A stretch of 41,687 nt of DNA from Acidobacteriota bacterium (GTDB lineage Bacteria > Acidobacteriota > Terriglobia > Bryobacterales > Bryobacteraceae), in assembly GCA_025354885.1 (NCBI GenBank), contig JANXLY010000085.1, positions 1 to 41,687 on the forward strand. Reading direction: 5' to 3'. The notes beneath the pieces were generated by a model. It was given only the letters and a program-made list of their open reading frames with translations, searched no databases and had not been told where the DNA came from. The position numbers were made by a program, and so were the translations under genes. This document shows positions 9,343 to 18,224 of the stretch, piece by piece (positions within the stretch are counted from its first letter, which is position 1; each line of letters begins with the position of its first letter).

Positions 9343-10034
9343 TGAATCGTCTGGCAAGTCACTATCTCGACAACATTCCTGAGGTGGACTTAGCGGTCCT
9401 GCTTCCTCATCCAGGGGATGCCGAGTATTATTGCGGCGGAACGATCGCAAAGCTCGCCCGGGCAGGAAAGCGTGTGGCAATTCTCGACTTGACAGCGGGT
9501 GAAGCGGGATCGTTCTCGCTTGGCGAACTCAAGCTCGATGAAGCGGATCTGGCCGCTGCGGCTCTCGGAGTGCTTTGGCGCGGAAGCATCCGATTTCCCG
9601 ATGGACGCCTCGAAGACACCATCATGTCGAGAATGACAGTTACAGGCGAGGTCAAGCGGCTACGCGCAACGACGGTCGTCGCTATGAACCCTCAACACCC
9701 ACACCCGGACTCGCTGGCCGCCAGTCTCTTGGTCGAAAATGCCTGCTATCTGGCAGGCCTCACCAAGCTCGATGATTACCTCACTGCCCACCGTCCGGAA
9801 CGCATAGTCTTTGCAGGTGCCCCTGCTTTTACTGCGCCTTCTTTTGTCGTAGACATCACAGACTGCTTCGACCAGAAAATTGCCGCGCTGCGTGCCTACA
9901 CAACCCTGTTCGCAGACCCCGATGCGGAGATCGCTCGTGTAGAGCGTGAGGCTCTCAGAACTGGCGAACTGGTTGGCGTCCGCTACGGGGAGGCTTTTGT
10001 GCAACGGCAACCGTTGCGCGGAGATTTACTTTGA
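9336..10034 (+). CDS. PIG-L/BshB1-like N-acetylglucosaminyl deacetylase
   Basis: This 232-residue member of the PIG-L/LmbE zinc deacetylase family most resembles BshB1, which deacetylates GlcNAc-malate in bacillithiol synthesis. Family marks are LLPHPGDAEYYCGGTIAKLARAGKRVAILDLTAGE (residues ~22-56), FPDGRLED (~88-95) and HPHPDSLAASLLVENACYLAGL (~121-142). The normally invariant HPDD is HPGD here: the zinc ligands His25 and Asp28 remain, but the first Asp, the general base of characterised homologues, is Gly27. ATG 9336 has AGGAG five bases upstream; ATG 9342 forms TAATG with the rhomboid stop. No other bacillithiol genes are in the window. It may have altered or lost activity. Confidence 0.82.
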   Translation: MVMNRLASHYLDNIPEVDLAVLLPHPGDAEYYCGGTIAKLARAGKRVAILDLTAGEAGSFSLGELKLDEADLAAAALGVLWRGSIRFPDGRLEDTIMSRMTVTGEVKRLRATTVVAMNPQHPHPDSLAASLLVENACYLAGLTKLDDYLTAHRPERIVFAGAPAFTAPSFVVDITDCFDQKIAALRAYTTLFADPDAEIARVEREALRTGELVGVRYGEAFVQRQPLRGDLL

Positions 10035-10498
10035 CCGGGACTGGCGGGCAAATAGACGACCAATGGATGCGTCGGGCGATCGCCATGGCCCGGCAGGGAG
10101 AGCTCGATGGCGAAGTGCCTGTCGGCGCAGTTCTGATCGATTCGACCGGCTCAATGTTGGCCGAAGCCTGCAATGCCCCCATTCGCCTGAATGACCCAAC
10201 CGCTCATGCCGAAATTCTCGCCCTGCGGCAGGCGGCACTCAGGCTGGGTGGCTACCGGCTCGAAGGAAGCACGCTGTATTGCACTCTCGAGCCTTGTCCA
10301 ATGTGTGCTGGTGCGCTCGTACATTCTAGAGTGAGCCGTCTGGTCTTTGGCGCCAGGGATCTGAGATTTGGCGGCGTCCGCAGCAAGTTCCAGATAGCAG
10401 ATTCCGATTTACTCAACCACTCGCTCCAGATTTCTGAGGGTATTTTGGCTGTAGAATGCACGGAGATTCTAGTGGAATTTTTCAAATCACGCCGCTAG
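10031..10498 (+). CDS. tadA: tRNA-specific adenosine deaminase
   Basis: This 155-residue zinc-dependent cytidine/deoxycytidylate-deaminase-fold enzyme converts adenosine to inosine at the wobble position of tRNA. The zinc site and proton shuttle are His59-Ala-Glu61 (HAE) and Pro-Cys89-Pro-Met-Cys92 (PCPMC). RIS-type TadA features such as ARQGELDGEVPVGAVL and VFGARDLRFGGVRSKF are present. The TTG start at 10031 overlaps the preceding stop as TTGA; ATG at residue 13 is a less likely alternative, because helix 1 begins before it. It is the last gene of the 7171-10498 run and is followed by the rimP leader. Confidence 0.93.
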   Translation: MTGTGGQIDDQWMRRAIAMARQGELDGEVPVGAVLIDSTGSMLAEACNAPIRLNDPTAHAEILALRQAALRLGGYRLEGSTLYCTLEPCPMCAGALVHSRVSRLVFGARDLRFGGVRSKFQIADSDLLNHSLQISEGILAVECTEILVEFFKSRR

Positions 10499-10534
10499 GT
10501 GTATACTGTGTTAGAGAGTTCTTTTACCTATTGA

Positions 10535-10556
10535 GTGGGCGCAAGCCCACTTTTTT
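10535..10556 (+). terminator. rimP-leader-type hairpin with U tract
   Basis: A six-base stem GTGGGC/GCCCAC closes a GCAA tetraloop (GNRA type) and is followed directly by six T residues. It has the form of an intrinsic terminator but lies 27 bases before the rimP start, as does the known rimP-leader RNA motif. It may end tadA transcripts and/or attenuate the rimP-nusA-infB operon. A possible -10 box TATACT is at 10502-10507, which would place the hairpin in the leader RNA. Confidence 0.75.
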
Positions 10557-10583
10557 ATTGGTCTCTATTGTGAGCTTAAAGCA

Positions 10584-11048
10584 ATGAAATCAACAGCTTT
10601 GGAGCAGATTCGCGAGATTGTCGAGCGGATCGTCGAAACCGAAGGAATGGAATTGGTCGACGCCCAGTTAGTGGGTGGAGGCCAACACCGTGTATTTCGT
10701 CTTTTTATCGATAAGCTCGCCGGAGTGACTCATGATGACTGCGAAAAGGTATCGCGTTTGGTAAGTGAGGCTTTAGATGCCGAGGATTTGATCTCTGGAG
10801 GGGCTTATACCTTCGAAGTCAGTAGTCCAGGGATCGAAAGACCATTGACCAGGCCGAAAGACTTTGAGCGGTTTCAGGGCCAAAAGGTCAAGATTGAACT
10901 GCGTGAGCCGATCGAAAAGAGCAAGCGTTTTTCCGCCAGATTGGTTGGCTTTGACGGCGAGCGGGTAACGTTTGAAATGGAACAGGGCAAGACGCTGGTG
11001 GTCGCGATTGCCGACATCCAGAAGGCGAATCTGAAGTACGAGTGGTAG
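10584..11048 (+). CDS. rimP: Ribosome maturation factor RimP
   Basis: This 154-residue protein is needed for 30S subunit maturation. The N-terminal alpha/beta domain contains IVETEGMELVDAQLVGGGQHRVFRLFIDK; the link region contains CEKVSRLVSEALDAED and YTFEVSSPGIERPLTRPKDFERFQG, the most conserved RimP signature; the C-terminal SH3-like domain covers residues ~90-154. Length matches the family. The start is ATG 10584, with no strong Shine-Dalgarno. The rimP-nusA-infB order is the conserved operon found in most bacteria, and nusA follows after 22 bases. Confidence 0.96.
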   Translation: MKSTALEQIREIVERIVETEGMELVDAQLVGGGQHRVFRLFIDKLAGVTHDDCEKVSRLVSEALDAEDLISGGAYTFEVSSPGIERPLTRPKDFERFQGQKVKIELREPIEKSKRFSARLVGFDGERVTFEMEQGKTLVVAIADIQKANLKYEW

Positions 11049-11070
11049 CCGGGATATTCGACTGAGGTGA

Positions 11071-12615
11071 ATGACATTGAGCACGATCTATCAATCTATT
11101 GAATTGCTTGCCAAGGAAAAAGGCATTGAGGCACAGATCATTTTTGACGCCGTCAAAGATGCCATCATTCTTGCGGCCAGAAAGCAGTTCAAAAACGTAG
11201 GCGAAATGACAGCAGAGGTAGACCCCAAAAAGGGGATACAGGTGTTCGCCCTTCGTAAGATTGTTGAAGAAGTAGCCGATCCTCTGAACGAATGGACTCT
11301 AGAGGAAGCGAAGAAGAACAAGATTCCGGCCCAACTCGGTGAAGAGATTCGACAGGAACTCCCGATGGAGGCCCTGGGTCGTATCTCTGCCCAAATCGCC
11401 AAGCAAGTGATTCTGCAAAAGGTTCGCGAAGCAGAACGTGAAAATGTTTACAGCGAATTTGCCGGGAGAGTCGGCGAACTGGTCAATTGTGTCGTGAAGC
11501 GAATTGAAACTCGCGATCTGGTCGTTGATCTTGGCAAGACCGAGGCGCGCCTGCCAGCCAAAGAGCAATCCAAGCTGGAGAGTTTTAGCATTGGTGATCG
11601 GGTTCGAGTCGTAATCAGGGCTGTCGAAAAGACAGGCAAAAACGCCGGTGTACTCGTTTCTCGCGCAGCGGGCGAACTCGTCATGCGCCTGTTTGAACAG
11701 GAAGTCCCGGAAATTTACGACAACACCGTTGTCATCAAGAGTTGCGCCCGCGAAGCTGGCGAGCGCACAAAAATTGCAGTTTCAAGTCGTGACCGTGATG
11801 TGGATAGCGTCGGTGCCTGCGTTGGCATGAAAGGCATGCGCGTCCAGAGCATCATCCGCGAATTGCGCGGAGAAAAAATCGATATCATCCAGTTCAGCGA
11901 AAACCCCGTTGAGTTTGCAATCCATGCGCTGAGCCCTGCCAAGATCTCTCGGGTATCCATTGTCGATTCCGAAGAGAAGCACATGGAAGTAATTGTCGAC
12001 GACACTCAATTGTCGCTCGCCATCGGCAAGCGCGGACAAAACGTTCGCCTCGCCGCCAAGCTGCTTGGCTGGAAGATCGACATCAAGAGCGAAGAAGAGA
12101 AGCGGCAGGAAGTGGAAACACAGATGGCCGACATGCTGCCTGCCGGTACTCCGATTTCCGTGCTCGCCGATTTCGGTTTGCCCGAAAATCTGATCGAGGC
12201 TCTCATTGGAGCCGAAGTCAGCACCGTAGAGCAGTTGGGCTCGTTAACGCCAGAAGAGCTCGAGCAGTTGCCAGGGGTTGGAGAAGAGTCGATTCAATCT
12301 CTCTACAATTCGATCAATGGCTTCTATGCTCAATTTGAGCAACAAGCGGGGACGGGCGAAACAAGTGGCGAAACAAGTGGCGAAGTAGAGGGTGAAGCAC
12401 CTTCTGCTGAGTCTGTTGATGCTGCTCTTGAAACTGCCGTCGAAGCGACAGCGGATCTGCCTGTGGCTGAGCCAGCCACCGAGTCCGCAGTCGAACTGGA
12501 GCCTGCCATTGAGTCTGAAGTTGCATCCTCAACTGAGACCGCAATTGATAGCGTTCCTGAACTTGCAGTCGCCGCCTCGGCGGTGGAAGCAGTTGTTGAT
12601 TCGGAGAAGGCGTAG
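11071..12615 (+). CDS. nusA: Transcription termination/antitermination factor NusA
   Basis: This RNA-polymerase-associated elongation factor is 514 residues long. Domains in order are the N-terminal RNAP-binding domain (~1-125), an S1 domain (~135-200; VNCVVKRIETRDLVVDLGKTEARLP), KH1 and KH2 (~205-350; VGACVGMKGMRVQSIIRELRGEKIDII, then LAIGKRGQNVRLAAKLLGWKIDI), and a helix-hairpin-helix-like repeat (~370-420; LTPEELEQLPGVGEESIQSL). The last ~85 residues form a disordered acidic Glu/Ala/Ser/Thr-rich tail, not part of the conserved fold. ATG 11071 has GAGGTGA just upstream. The gene lies between rimP and infB. The usual small genes ylxR and ylxQ are not between nusA and infB. Confidence 0.97.
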   Translation: MTLSTIYQSIELLAKEKGIEAQIIFDAVKDAIILAARKQFKNVGEMTAEVDPKKGIQVFALRKIVEEVADPLNEWTLEEAKKNKIPAQLGEEIRQELPMEALGRISAQIAKQVILQKVREAERENVYSEFAGRVGELVNCVVKRIETRDLVVDLGKTEARLPAKEQSKLESFSIGDRVRVVIRAVEKTGKNAGVLVSRAAGELVMRLFEQEVPEIYDNTVVIKSCAREAGERTKIAVSSRDRDVDSVGACVGMKGMRVQSIIRELRGEKIDIIQFSENPVEFAIHALSPAKISRVSIVDSEEKHMEVIVDDTQLSLAIGKRGQNVRLAAKLLGWKIDIKSEEEKRQEVETQMADMLPAGTPISVLADFGLPENLIEALIGAEVSTVEQLGSLTPEELEQLPGVGEESIQSLYNSINGFYAQFEQQAGTGETSGETSGEVEGEAPSAESVDAALETAVEATADLPVAEPATESAVELEPAIESEVASSTETAIDSVPELAVAASAVEAVVDSEKA

Positions 12616-12780
12616 GGATTTGTTAAGATATATCTGTTCTCCTTCATCCCTTGGAGTCTTGTGCCGTAGTACGTCCGGCTAACGTATTGCGGTGATACGC
12701 GATCAATGCAGATTGAAAGCGATTGGTAATGGTGTAAGAAGAACAGTTCTGTGGAGAAGGATTCGACCTAGCGTCAACAT

Positions 12781-15700
12781 ATGATTCGTATCAACGAGCT
12801 GGCCAGGGAGCTGGAAGTAAAGCCGAAGACAATCCTGGACCTGCTGCCTGATTTGGGAGTTTCGGAAAAGAAGACGCATTCGAGTTCTATCGAAGCGGAT
12901 GTGGCTCAGGTCATCAAGCAGAAATTGCTTGCTGAAGCCGCATTGGGAGGACCGAAGCGACAGCGGCGTGCGCAGTTGCCAGACGCCTTCGTTGCCCCGG
13001 AGCATGCAGAAGAGTATCACGCTGAAGAACCAGCTCCAGAGGCTACGCGCACAACCGGCCTTGGCCAAGAGCCGCATTCAGTTCTACAAAATAAAGAGAA
13101 CGCCGCACCAGAAAATGCGCAAAAGGTAACCTCATCCCAGGCAACTGCTGTTCAGGCAACTGCTGTTCAGGCAACTGCTGTTCAGGCAACTGCTGTTCAG
13201 GCTACTTCGCAGGCAACCGCTCCAGCAGCTGTTGAGGCTCCAAAAGCCCAGCCTCTGCCCCCACCGCTGCGCTCTCCATTAATGCCTCCGCTTGCCGCGA
13301 CAACTGGTCCCAAGGCTGCGCCCTCATTGCCGCTCCGCCCACCCGTTGGCGCGCATGCAACGCCTGCGCCAGCGATTCCTCTAAAGAAAATTGCCTCTCA
13401 AGCTCCGCAATTTCCAACTCAACCAGTGCCAGCTCCCCCTGTTCCCCCACCGGCTCCAGGGCCAGCTGCAAAGCCGCCGGTAGTTCACGCGCCTGCCATG
13501 CAGTTAGTTCCCGGCCCCGCCGTACCACTTCCGACCCCAAGGCCAGGTGCCGCAATTCCACCGGTTGCTCAGGTCGCTCCTGGAACTCCTTTGCGTCCCG
13601 CTCCCGCGCAAGGCCGACCACCCCAGGGAGTCCCTCTGGTTCCTCGCCCAGGACAAATCATTCCTTCACAACGACCGGCCGGACCTGGAGCCGCGCCCAG
13701 CGCGCAAGCTCCTTCCTCTGCCGGAGCGCCTGGCATGCCCATGCCGCGCCCTCAGTCTAATCAGCCCTTGGCAGGCATTCGTGCTGGTTTTACCCCAGGA
13801 GCCCCGGTTATGCCGCGGCCTCCTCAACAGAGTCGGCCTCCATATCAGACTGGCCCAGGTAGTTCGCAGGGCATGCCTCCGAAGCCGCAGGCAAGCCGCC
13901 CGATCGTTCCTCCGGATCCAAAATTGGCGGAACGTATCGCTCAATCTCAAGCTCGTCAACAATCGCCAATGGGTGCTCGTCCCGGAGCTCCGTTACGGCC
14001 GCCCGGTCCTGCAATGCCCGGGCGGCCGCAGCCTCCAAGGGCAATGCCCGGTGCCGCTCAATCACGCCCCGGCGGCTATGCCGGTGGTGGTGGATACGCT
14101 GGCGGCGGCGGATACGCTGGTGGCGGTGGATACGCTGGTGGCGGTGGTGGCGGTTATGCTGGTGGTGGCTACGCTGGCGGACGTCCGCCTTTGCGCACCG
14201 GCAAGCATCCAACTTCCCCCACGCCTTTGCGTCCCGAAGCTTCCGTTTTGCCTTCCACTGAGCCTGGTCGGCGTCATGCCGTCAAACCGACCAAGTCGAA
14301 GGAGCAGATCAAGCGTGAAAAGGAACTGGAGCAGGAAGGTAAACTCCTCTTCGCCCAGCGTAAGCGCGAAGAAGAAGTAACCCTCGCGGCGAATAAAGAA
14401 ATCACGATTTCTGAAGGCATCACGGTCAAGGAACTTTCCGAAAAGCTCGGTATTCGTACAAATCTCGTCATCAAGAAGCTGGTAGAGAAAAAAATCTTTG
14501 CCACCATCAACCAACCGCTCGACCTGAAAATGGCCGAAGCGCTGGCTGCTAATTTTGGCGCAACCGCTACCCAGATGAGCTTTGAAGAAGAATCCACCTG
14601 GGATGTTGAGATGGCCGAAGATTCGGGCGATCTGGTGCGCCGCGCTCCAGTTGTCACGGTCATGGGCCACGTCGATCACGGCAAAACTTCACTCCTCGAT
14701 GCAATTCGCAGTGCGAATGTCGTGAGTGGTGAAGCCGGTGGAATCACGCAGCACATCGGCGCCTATGCGGTTACTCATAACAAGCGCAAGATTGTCTTTA
14801 TCGATACGCCTGGTCACGAAGCGTTTACTCGCATGCGTGCTCGCGGTGCGAAGGTTACTGACATTGTCGTCCTTTGCGTTGCGGCTGATGACGGCGTTAT
14901 GCCGCAGACCATCGAGGCAATCGATCACGCAAGAGCGGCCGGAGTGCCTATCATCGTGGCAATCAACAAAATTGACAAGCCCGATTCCAACCTCGATCGC
15001 ATCAAGCAGCAGCTCAATGATCGCGGCCTGCTGGCTGAAGATTGGGGTGGAGATACGGTCATGGTCCCCGTTTCTGCAAAGCAGCGAACCAATATCGATC
15101 TGCTGCTCGAAATGATTCTTCTGACAGCAGACGTCAATGAGGCTAAGCTTCGGGCAAATCCCGCCCGTCCCGCAGTAGCAACTGTACTCGAAGCCCAGCT
15201 TGATCGCGGTCGCGGTTCCGTCGCTACGGTCCTTGTTCGCAACGGCACGCTTCGCATCGGAGACTTTTTTATCTGCGGTTCGGTATTCGGCAAGGTTCGC
15301 GCCCTGTTTGATGACCTCGGTAATCCAGTTCGCGAAGCAGAGCCTGCAACGCCCGTAGAGGTTTTGGGTCTCGAACAAATGCCCGAAGTGGGCGACACCT
15401 TCCAGGTCGTCACCGATACAGCAAAGGCGAAACAGATTGTTCTCTATCGCGAGGCGAAGGCGCGCGATATCGCTATGGCTCGCACACGCATCAGCCTCGA
15501 CCAGTTGCATCAGCAATTGAAAGAAGGCGAGATCAAGGATCTCAACCTCATCTTGAAGGCAGACGTGGGTGGTTCGGCCGAAGTGCTTGCCGAAACCCTC
15601 TTGAAGCTTTCCAATGAAAAGGTGCGCATCCGCGTGCTGCACAGCGGCGTCGGTGCTATCACTGAAACCGATGTGCTCCTCGCTTCGGCTTCAAACGGCA

Positions 15701-16155
15701 TCATTATCGGCTTCAACGTCCGGCCCGACCGTGGCGCTACTCAAACGGCAGACGCCGAGAAAGTCGACATTCGGCTGCACTCGATCATCTACGAAGTCGT
15801 GGATCAGATCAAGAAGGCAATGGCCGGAATGCTCGATCCAGTCTACAAAGAAGTTTTCCGTGGACGCGCTGATGTTCGGGACGTCTTCCGCATCACCAAA
15901 GTGGGCACCGTGGCTGGCTGTTATGTCACGGACGGCACCATTTCACGCGATTGCAGTGCCAGACTCCTCAGGGATGGCGAAGTAGTGCACACAGGTAAGC
16001 TCGACACACTCAAGAGATTCAAGAATGATGTCTCTGAAGTGAAATCAGGCTTTGAGTGCGGCATTGCCTTGGCTAATTACCAGGACATTCGGCCCGGCGA
16101 CACGATCGAGGCGTTCATCAACGAACGGGTTGCAGTAGAATCCCTGATGGATTAG
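12781..16155 (+). CDS. infB: Translation initiation factor IF-2
   Basis: This GTPase delivers fMet-tRNA to the 30S subunit and promotes subunit joining. It has 1124 residues; most of the excess over E. coli IF2 lies in the N-terminal part. The N-terminus ([44 protein letters not shown]) is an IF2_N module. Residues ~100-480 are Pro/Ala/Gln-rich, with Gln-Ala-Thr-Ala-Val repeats (~120-140) and a Tyr-Ala-Gly4 run (~434-470). A second IF2_N follows (~540-590). The G domain starts at ~624: GHVDHGKTS 629-637, then DTPGHEAF and NKIDKPDS. Domains II, III and C2 complete it. ATG 12781 is the first start after an in-frame stop at 12769 and has no close Shine-Dalgarno. An 11-bp perfect inverted repeat lies at 13996-14028. 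Confidence 0.96.
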   Translation: MIRINELARELEVKPKTILDLLPDLGVSEKKTHSSSIEADVAQVIKQKLLAEAALGGPKRQRRAQLPDAFVAPEHAEEYHAEEPAPEATRTTGLGQEPHSVLQNKENAAPENAQKVTSSQATAVQATAVQATAVQATAVQATSQATAPAAVEAPKAQPLPPPLRSPLMPPLAATTGPKAAPSLPLRPPVGAHATPAPAIPLKKIASQAPQFPTQPVPAPPVPPPAPGPAAKPPVVHAPAMQLVPGPAVPLPTPRPGAAIPPVAQVAPGTPLRPAPAQGRPPQGVPLVPRPGQIIPSQRPAGPGAAPSAQAPSSAGAPGMPMPRPQSNQPLAGIRAGFTPGAPVMPRPPQQSRPPYQTGPGSSQGMPPKPQASRPIVPPDPKLAERIAQSQARQQSPMGARPGAPLRPPGPAMPGRPQPPRAMPGAAQSRPGGYAGGGGYAGGGGYAGGGGYAGGGGGGYAGGGYAGGRPPLRTGKHPTSPTPLRPEASVLPSTEPGRRHAVKPTKSKEQIKREKELEQEGKLLFAQRKREEEVTLAANKEITISEGITVKELSEKLGIRTNLVIKKLVEKKIFATINQPLDLKMAEALAANFGATATQMSFEEESTWDVEMAEDSGDLVRRAPVVTVMGHVDHGKTSLLDAIRSANVVSGEAGGITQHIGAYAVTHNKRKIVFIDTPGHEAFTRMRARGAKVTDIVVLCVAADDGVMPQTIEAIDHARAAGVPIIVAINKIDKPDSNLDRIKQQLNDRGLLAEDWGGDTVMVPVSAKQRTNIDLLLEMILLTADVNEAKLRANPARPAVATVLEAQLDRGRGSVATVLVRNGTLRIGDFFICGSVFGKVRALFDDLGNPVREAEPATPVEVLGLEQMPEVGDTFQVVTDTAKAKQIVLYREAKARDIAMARTRISLDQLHQQLKEGEIKDLNLILKADVGGSAEVLAETLLKLSNEKVRIRVLHSGVGAITETDVLLASASNGIIIGFNVRPDRGATQTADAEKVDIRLHSIIYEVVDQIKKAMAGMLDPVYKEVFRGRADVRDVFRITKVGTVAGCYVTDGTISRDCSARLLRDGEVVHTGKLDTLKRFKNDVSEVKSGFECGIALANYQDIRPGDTIEAFINERVAVESLMD
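13138..13197 (+). repeat. 15-bp tandem repeat, four copies, inside infB
   Basis: The unit CAGGCAACTGCTGTT occurs four times without a mismatch, followed by a degenerate fifth start (CAGGCTACTTCG). It encodes Gln-Ala-Thr-Ala-Val in the disordered N-terminal linker of IF2. Perfect identity at DNA level, including third positions, indicates recent slippage expansion. Confidence 0.9.
14080..14178 (+). repeat. Gly-Tyr-Ala-Gly repeat inside infB
   Basis: Imperfect 15-18-bp units of the type GGTGGATACGCTGGC repeat about six times and encode Tyr-Ala-Gly-Gly-Gly-Gly runs. Unlike the 13138 repeat, the copies vary at third positions, so this array is older or selected at protein level. It lies between the Pro-rich stretch and the second IF2_N module. 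Confidence 0.85.
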
Positions 16156-16191
16156 CTCTGGTAGATTAGGGATTAGCTCTGGTAGATTAGG
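16150..16191 (+). repeat. 21-bp perfect tandem duplication over the infB stop
   Basis: Two identical 21-bp units, 16150-16170 and 16171-16191, begin with GATTAGCTCTGG and end with TAGATTAGG. The first contains the infB stop TAG (16153-16155), and the second repeats it. The end of the second copy brings AGGA to within four bases of the ylxP GTG start, so the duplication lengthens the infB-ylxP spacer without changing the ylxP ribosome-binding site. Confidence 0.92.
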
Positions 16192-16194
16192 ACT

Positions 16195-16479
16195 GTGGCG
16201 GCCCTTGGCGTTCTCACTCTCGAGCTTCATATGCTGGAGTCGCGTTCACTGAAGGACAAACGTCATTGGGTAACAGGACTGAAAGCAAGACTCCGCAATC
16301 GCCATAACGTGGCGATTGCGGAGATTGATTTTCAGGACGTCTGGAAGCGCGGATTGGTAGCTGCTGTTACCGTATCAAACAGTCGAGCTCATTGCGAGCA
16401 AGTGCTCGAAGCCGTAGAACGCAGCGCCGCCGATTTTCTAGGACCGATCCTCGTTGATACGGTTTACGAGTACTTCTAG
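16195..16479 (+). CDS. DUF503/YlxP-family protein
   Basis: This 94-residue protein of the DUF503 (YlxP) family often lies between infB and rbfA and is thought to be connected with ribosome maturation, but its role is unproven. Family marks are the N-terminal [49 protein letters not shown] and the C-terminal [24 protein letters not shown] 16195 follows AGGA from the tandem duplication. rbfA does not follow; the next gene is convergent. The coding sequence contains a 13-bp perfect inverted repeat. The stop shares a CTAG with the mcp stop. Confidence 0.9.
   Translation: MAALGVLTLELHMLESRSLKDKRHWVTGLKARLRNRHNVAIAEIDFQDVWKRGLVAAVTVSNSRAHCEQVLEAVERSAADFLGPILVDTVYEYF
16291..16323 (+). repeat. 13-bp perfect inverted repeat inside ylxP
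   Basis: The arms CTCCGCAATCGCC (16291-16303) and GGCGATTGCGGAG (16311-16323) are perfectly complementary and separated by the seven-base loop ATAACGT. In RNA this is a very stable stem-loop about 100 bases into the ylxP coding sequence. There is no T tract, so it is not a standard terminator. Confidence 0.85.
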
Positions 16480-18161
16480 AATTCCTCAAAATTATCGTCC
16501 ATCGGAAATGGATCCTTCTTGTCAAGGACAGCTGTGCTCGAAGAGGAATGCCTCGGTGTCGGGGCGGATGAATGATTCGATTGCAGCTTATGCGCTCGAT
16601 CTATAAAACTCGAGGTTTTGCTTGCCGACTGGGCCGAGTGTGGCTTGTTCATGCCAGAGTTGGACTTGCCGGAACCAGCGTTTCCCTTCGGTGCAGATTT
16701 CTTCGAATGTCCAACACTTCCAGCGGCTGTTACTTCCTGACCGACTAGATCCTGAAGTGAGTCAACGGTCCGGCCTACTGTGGATGCGTGTCGGCGAAGT
16801 TCCTCTCCCGCAGCCGCGCCTTCTTCTGCATTGGCTGCAATTTGCTGGGTTACGCGTTCCATCTGGCTTACGGCCTTTGCAATTTGCTCAATGCCCCGCT
16901 CTTGCTCTTCGCTGCCCAGTCGAACTTCCTGCACAAGACTGCCCACTGCTTTTACAAGAACATTTACACTCTCGCTCGCCCTCGCCACTTCGTCCAGTTT
17001 GTGCTTTCCGCTGGTGGCGCTCTGGATGGATTCTTCAATCAGCTGTGTCGTGTCCTTGGCCGCTTGTGCAGATCGCTGAGCTAGGTTGCGCACCTCATCA
17101 GCTACTACTGCAAAGCCCATGCCTGCCTCACCCGCTCGCGCAGCCTCTACTGCCGCATTCAAGGCAAGGATGTTGGTTTGAAAGGCAATCTCGTCAATCA
17201 CCTTGATGATTTTCGAAATCTTGCCGGACGACGTGCTGATTTCGTTCATGCTGGTCACCATCTCGCTCAACGCCCGATTTGCTTCTTCTACCTTGCTGGC
17301 GGCTTCCTGCATTCGAGAGGCAGCCTGCTTCGAGTTGTCGGCGTTACTCCGCGTCATCGAATGAATTTCTTCGGTAGACGCAGAAGTCTCTTCGAGTGAT
17401 GCTGCCTGATCGCTTGCAGACTTGCTCAATGACATGCTGTAGCTGCCGACTTCCTGCGAAGTATTCGTCAATTGCTGAGCGCTATCGCTCAGTTCCGCTA
17501 CCGTATCGCGAAGAGTCTGCGTAAGTCGGCGAACCATCCAGAAGACACCTGCGCCAACGGTAAACGCCACTAAATTCAGCACAAGAATGATCCAGAATCC
17601 TGCCGAACTGGTCGAGGCGGCACTTTGAGCCAATTGTTCAATTTGCCCGCTTTGAAACTCGGCCAACTTCTTTGACGCTTCATTGAGACTCGAGAGTTGA
17701 GGCAACAATTTCTCATTGAGTAATGCAATCGCCAGATCCATCTTTTGCTGCTCCATGAGCCCCCGTAATTCTTCATGCAACTGGCGCGATCGATCAAAGC
17801 TCGTCATCAGGCTGGATGCATCAGCAGCGCCACCACTGTTTTTGACACCGCTCGCGTATTCACTCCCCAAGCGGACAAAGTTCTCCTGGGAACGCGCAAA
17901 CCGAGTGCGCATCGCGTCTGCCTGCTGGGTTTGCTGCAAAACCATCGCGAAAGCCAGACCCCTTTCGGATGCAACCATTTCTGTTGCCTCCTGCCCGATC
18001 TTGCTTGCCACCTCCCGCATTCTTGCTTTGACCGTGATCGCCTCATTGAGGAGATCCCCAAGGCGGTAGTTCACCGCCAACGCTCCCCCGCCCACGACCA
18101 GGGCCAGAGCCACCAGCAGTCCAACGCTGCCTGTCAGTTTCTTGCTTGCACTTGTTCGCAT
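16476..18161 (-). CDS. Methyl-accepting chemotaxis protein with CheR/CheB docking tail
   Basis: This is a transmembrane chemoreceptor of 561 residues. TM1 is ~10-30, the sensory region between the membranes (~31-187) is helical and resembles a four-helix bundle, and TM2 is ~188-210. No clear HAMP domain follows; the coiled-coil signalling domain runs ~225-475, with the CheA/CheW-contacting tip [40 protein letters not shown] (~321-360). A Ser/Lys/Asn-rich flexible linker (~480-555) ends in Asn-Phe-Glu-Glu-Phe (557-561), which fits the aromatic-x-x-aromatic docking pentapeptide used by CheR and CheB. It is the last gene of the chemotaxis cluster, 63 bases after the TonB_C gene. The ligand is unknown. 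Confidence 0.95.
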   Translation of the reverse strand: MRTSASKKLTGSVGLLVALALVVGGGALAVNYRLGDLLNEAITVKARMREVASKIGQEATEMVASERGLAFAMVLQQTQQADAMRTRFARSQENFVRLGSEYASGVKNSGGAADASSLMTSFDRSRQLHEELRGLMEQQKMDLAIALLNEKLLPQLSSLNEASKKLAEFQSGQIEQLAQSAASTSSAGFWIILVLNLVAFTVGAGVFWMVRRLTQTLRDTVAELSDSAQQLTNTSQEVGSYSMSLSKSASDQAASLEETSASTEEIHSMTRSNADNSKQAASRMQEAASKVEEANRALSEMVTSMNEISTSSGKISKIIKVIDEIAFQTNILALNAAVEAARAGEAGMGFAVVADEVRNLAQRSAQAAKDTTQLIEESIQSATSGKHKLDEVARASESVNVLVKAVGSLVQEVRLGSEEQERGIEQIAKAVSQMERVTQQIAANAEEGAAAGEELRRHASTVGRTVDSLQDLVGQEVTAAGSVGHSKKSAPKGNAGSGKSNSGMNKPHSAQSASKTSSFIDRAHKLQSNHSSAPTPRHSSSSTAVLDKKDPFPMDDNFEEF

Positions 18162-18224
18162 TACCTTCTTACCAACCTCCGTGTTGTCTCGCTCAATCTT
18201 GTTCGTCTTCTAACTTCCGACCGC

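Noticed and set aside
13138..13197. Tandem repeat as a CRISPR array
   Set aside because: Units are directly adjacent without spacers and encode protein in frame with infB.
13547..14380. 277-codon plus-strand frame inside infB
   Set aside because: Pro/Leu/Arg-rich alternative frame of the IF2 Pro-rich region; caused by composition.
14689..15642. 317-codon minus-strand frame opposite the IF2 GTPase domain
   Set aside because: Antisense shadow of a highly conserved gene.
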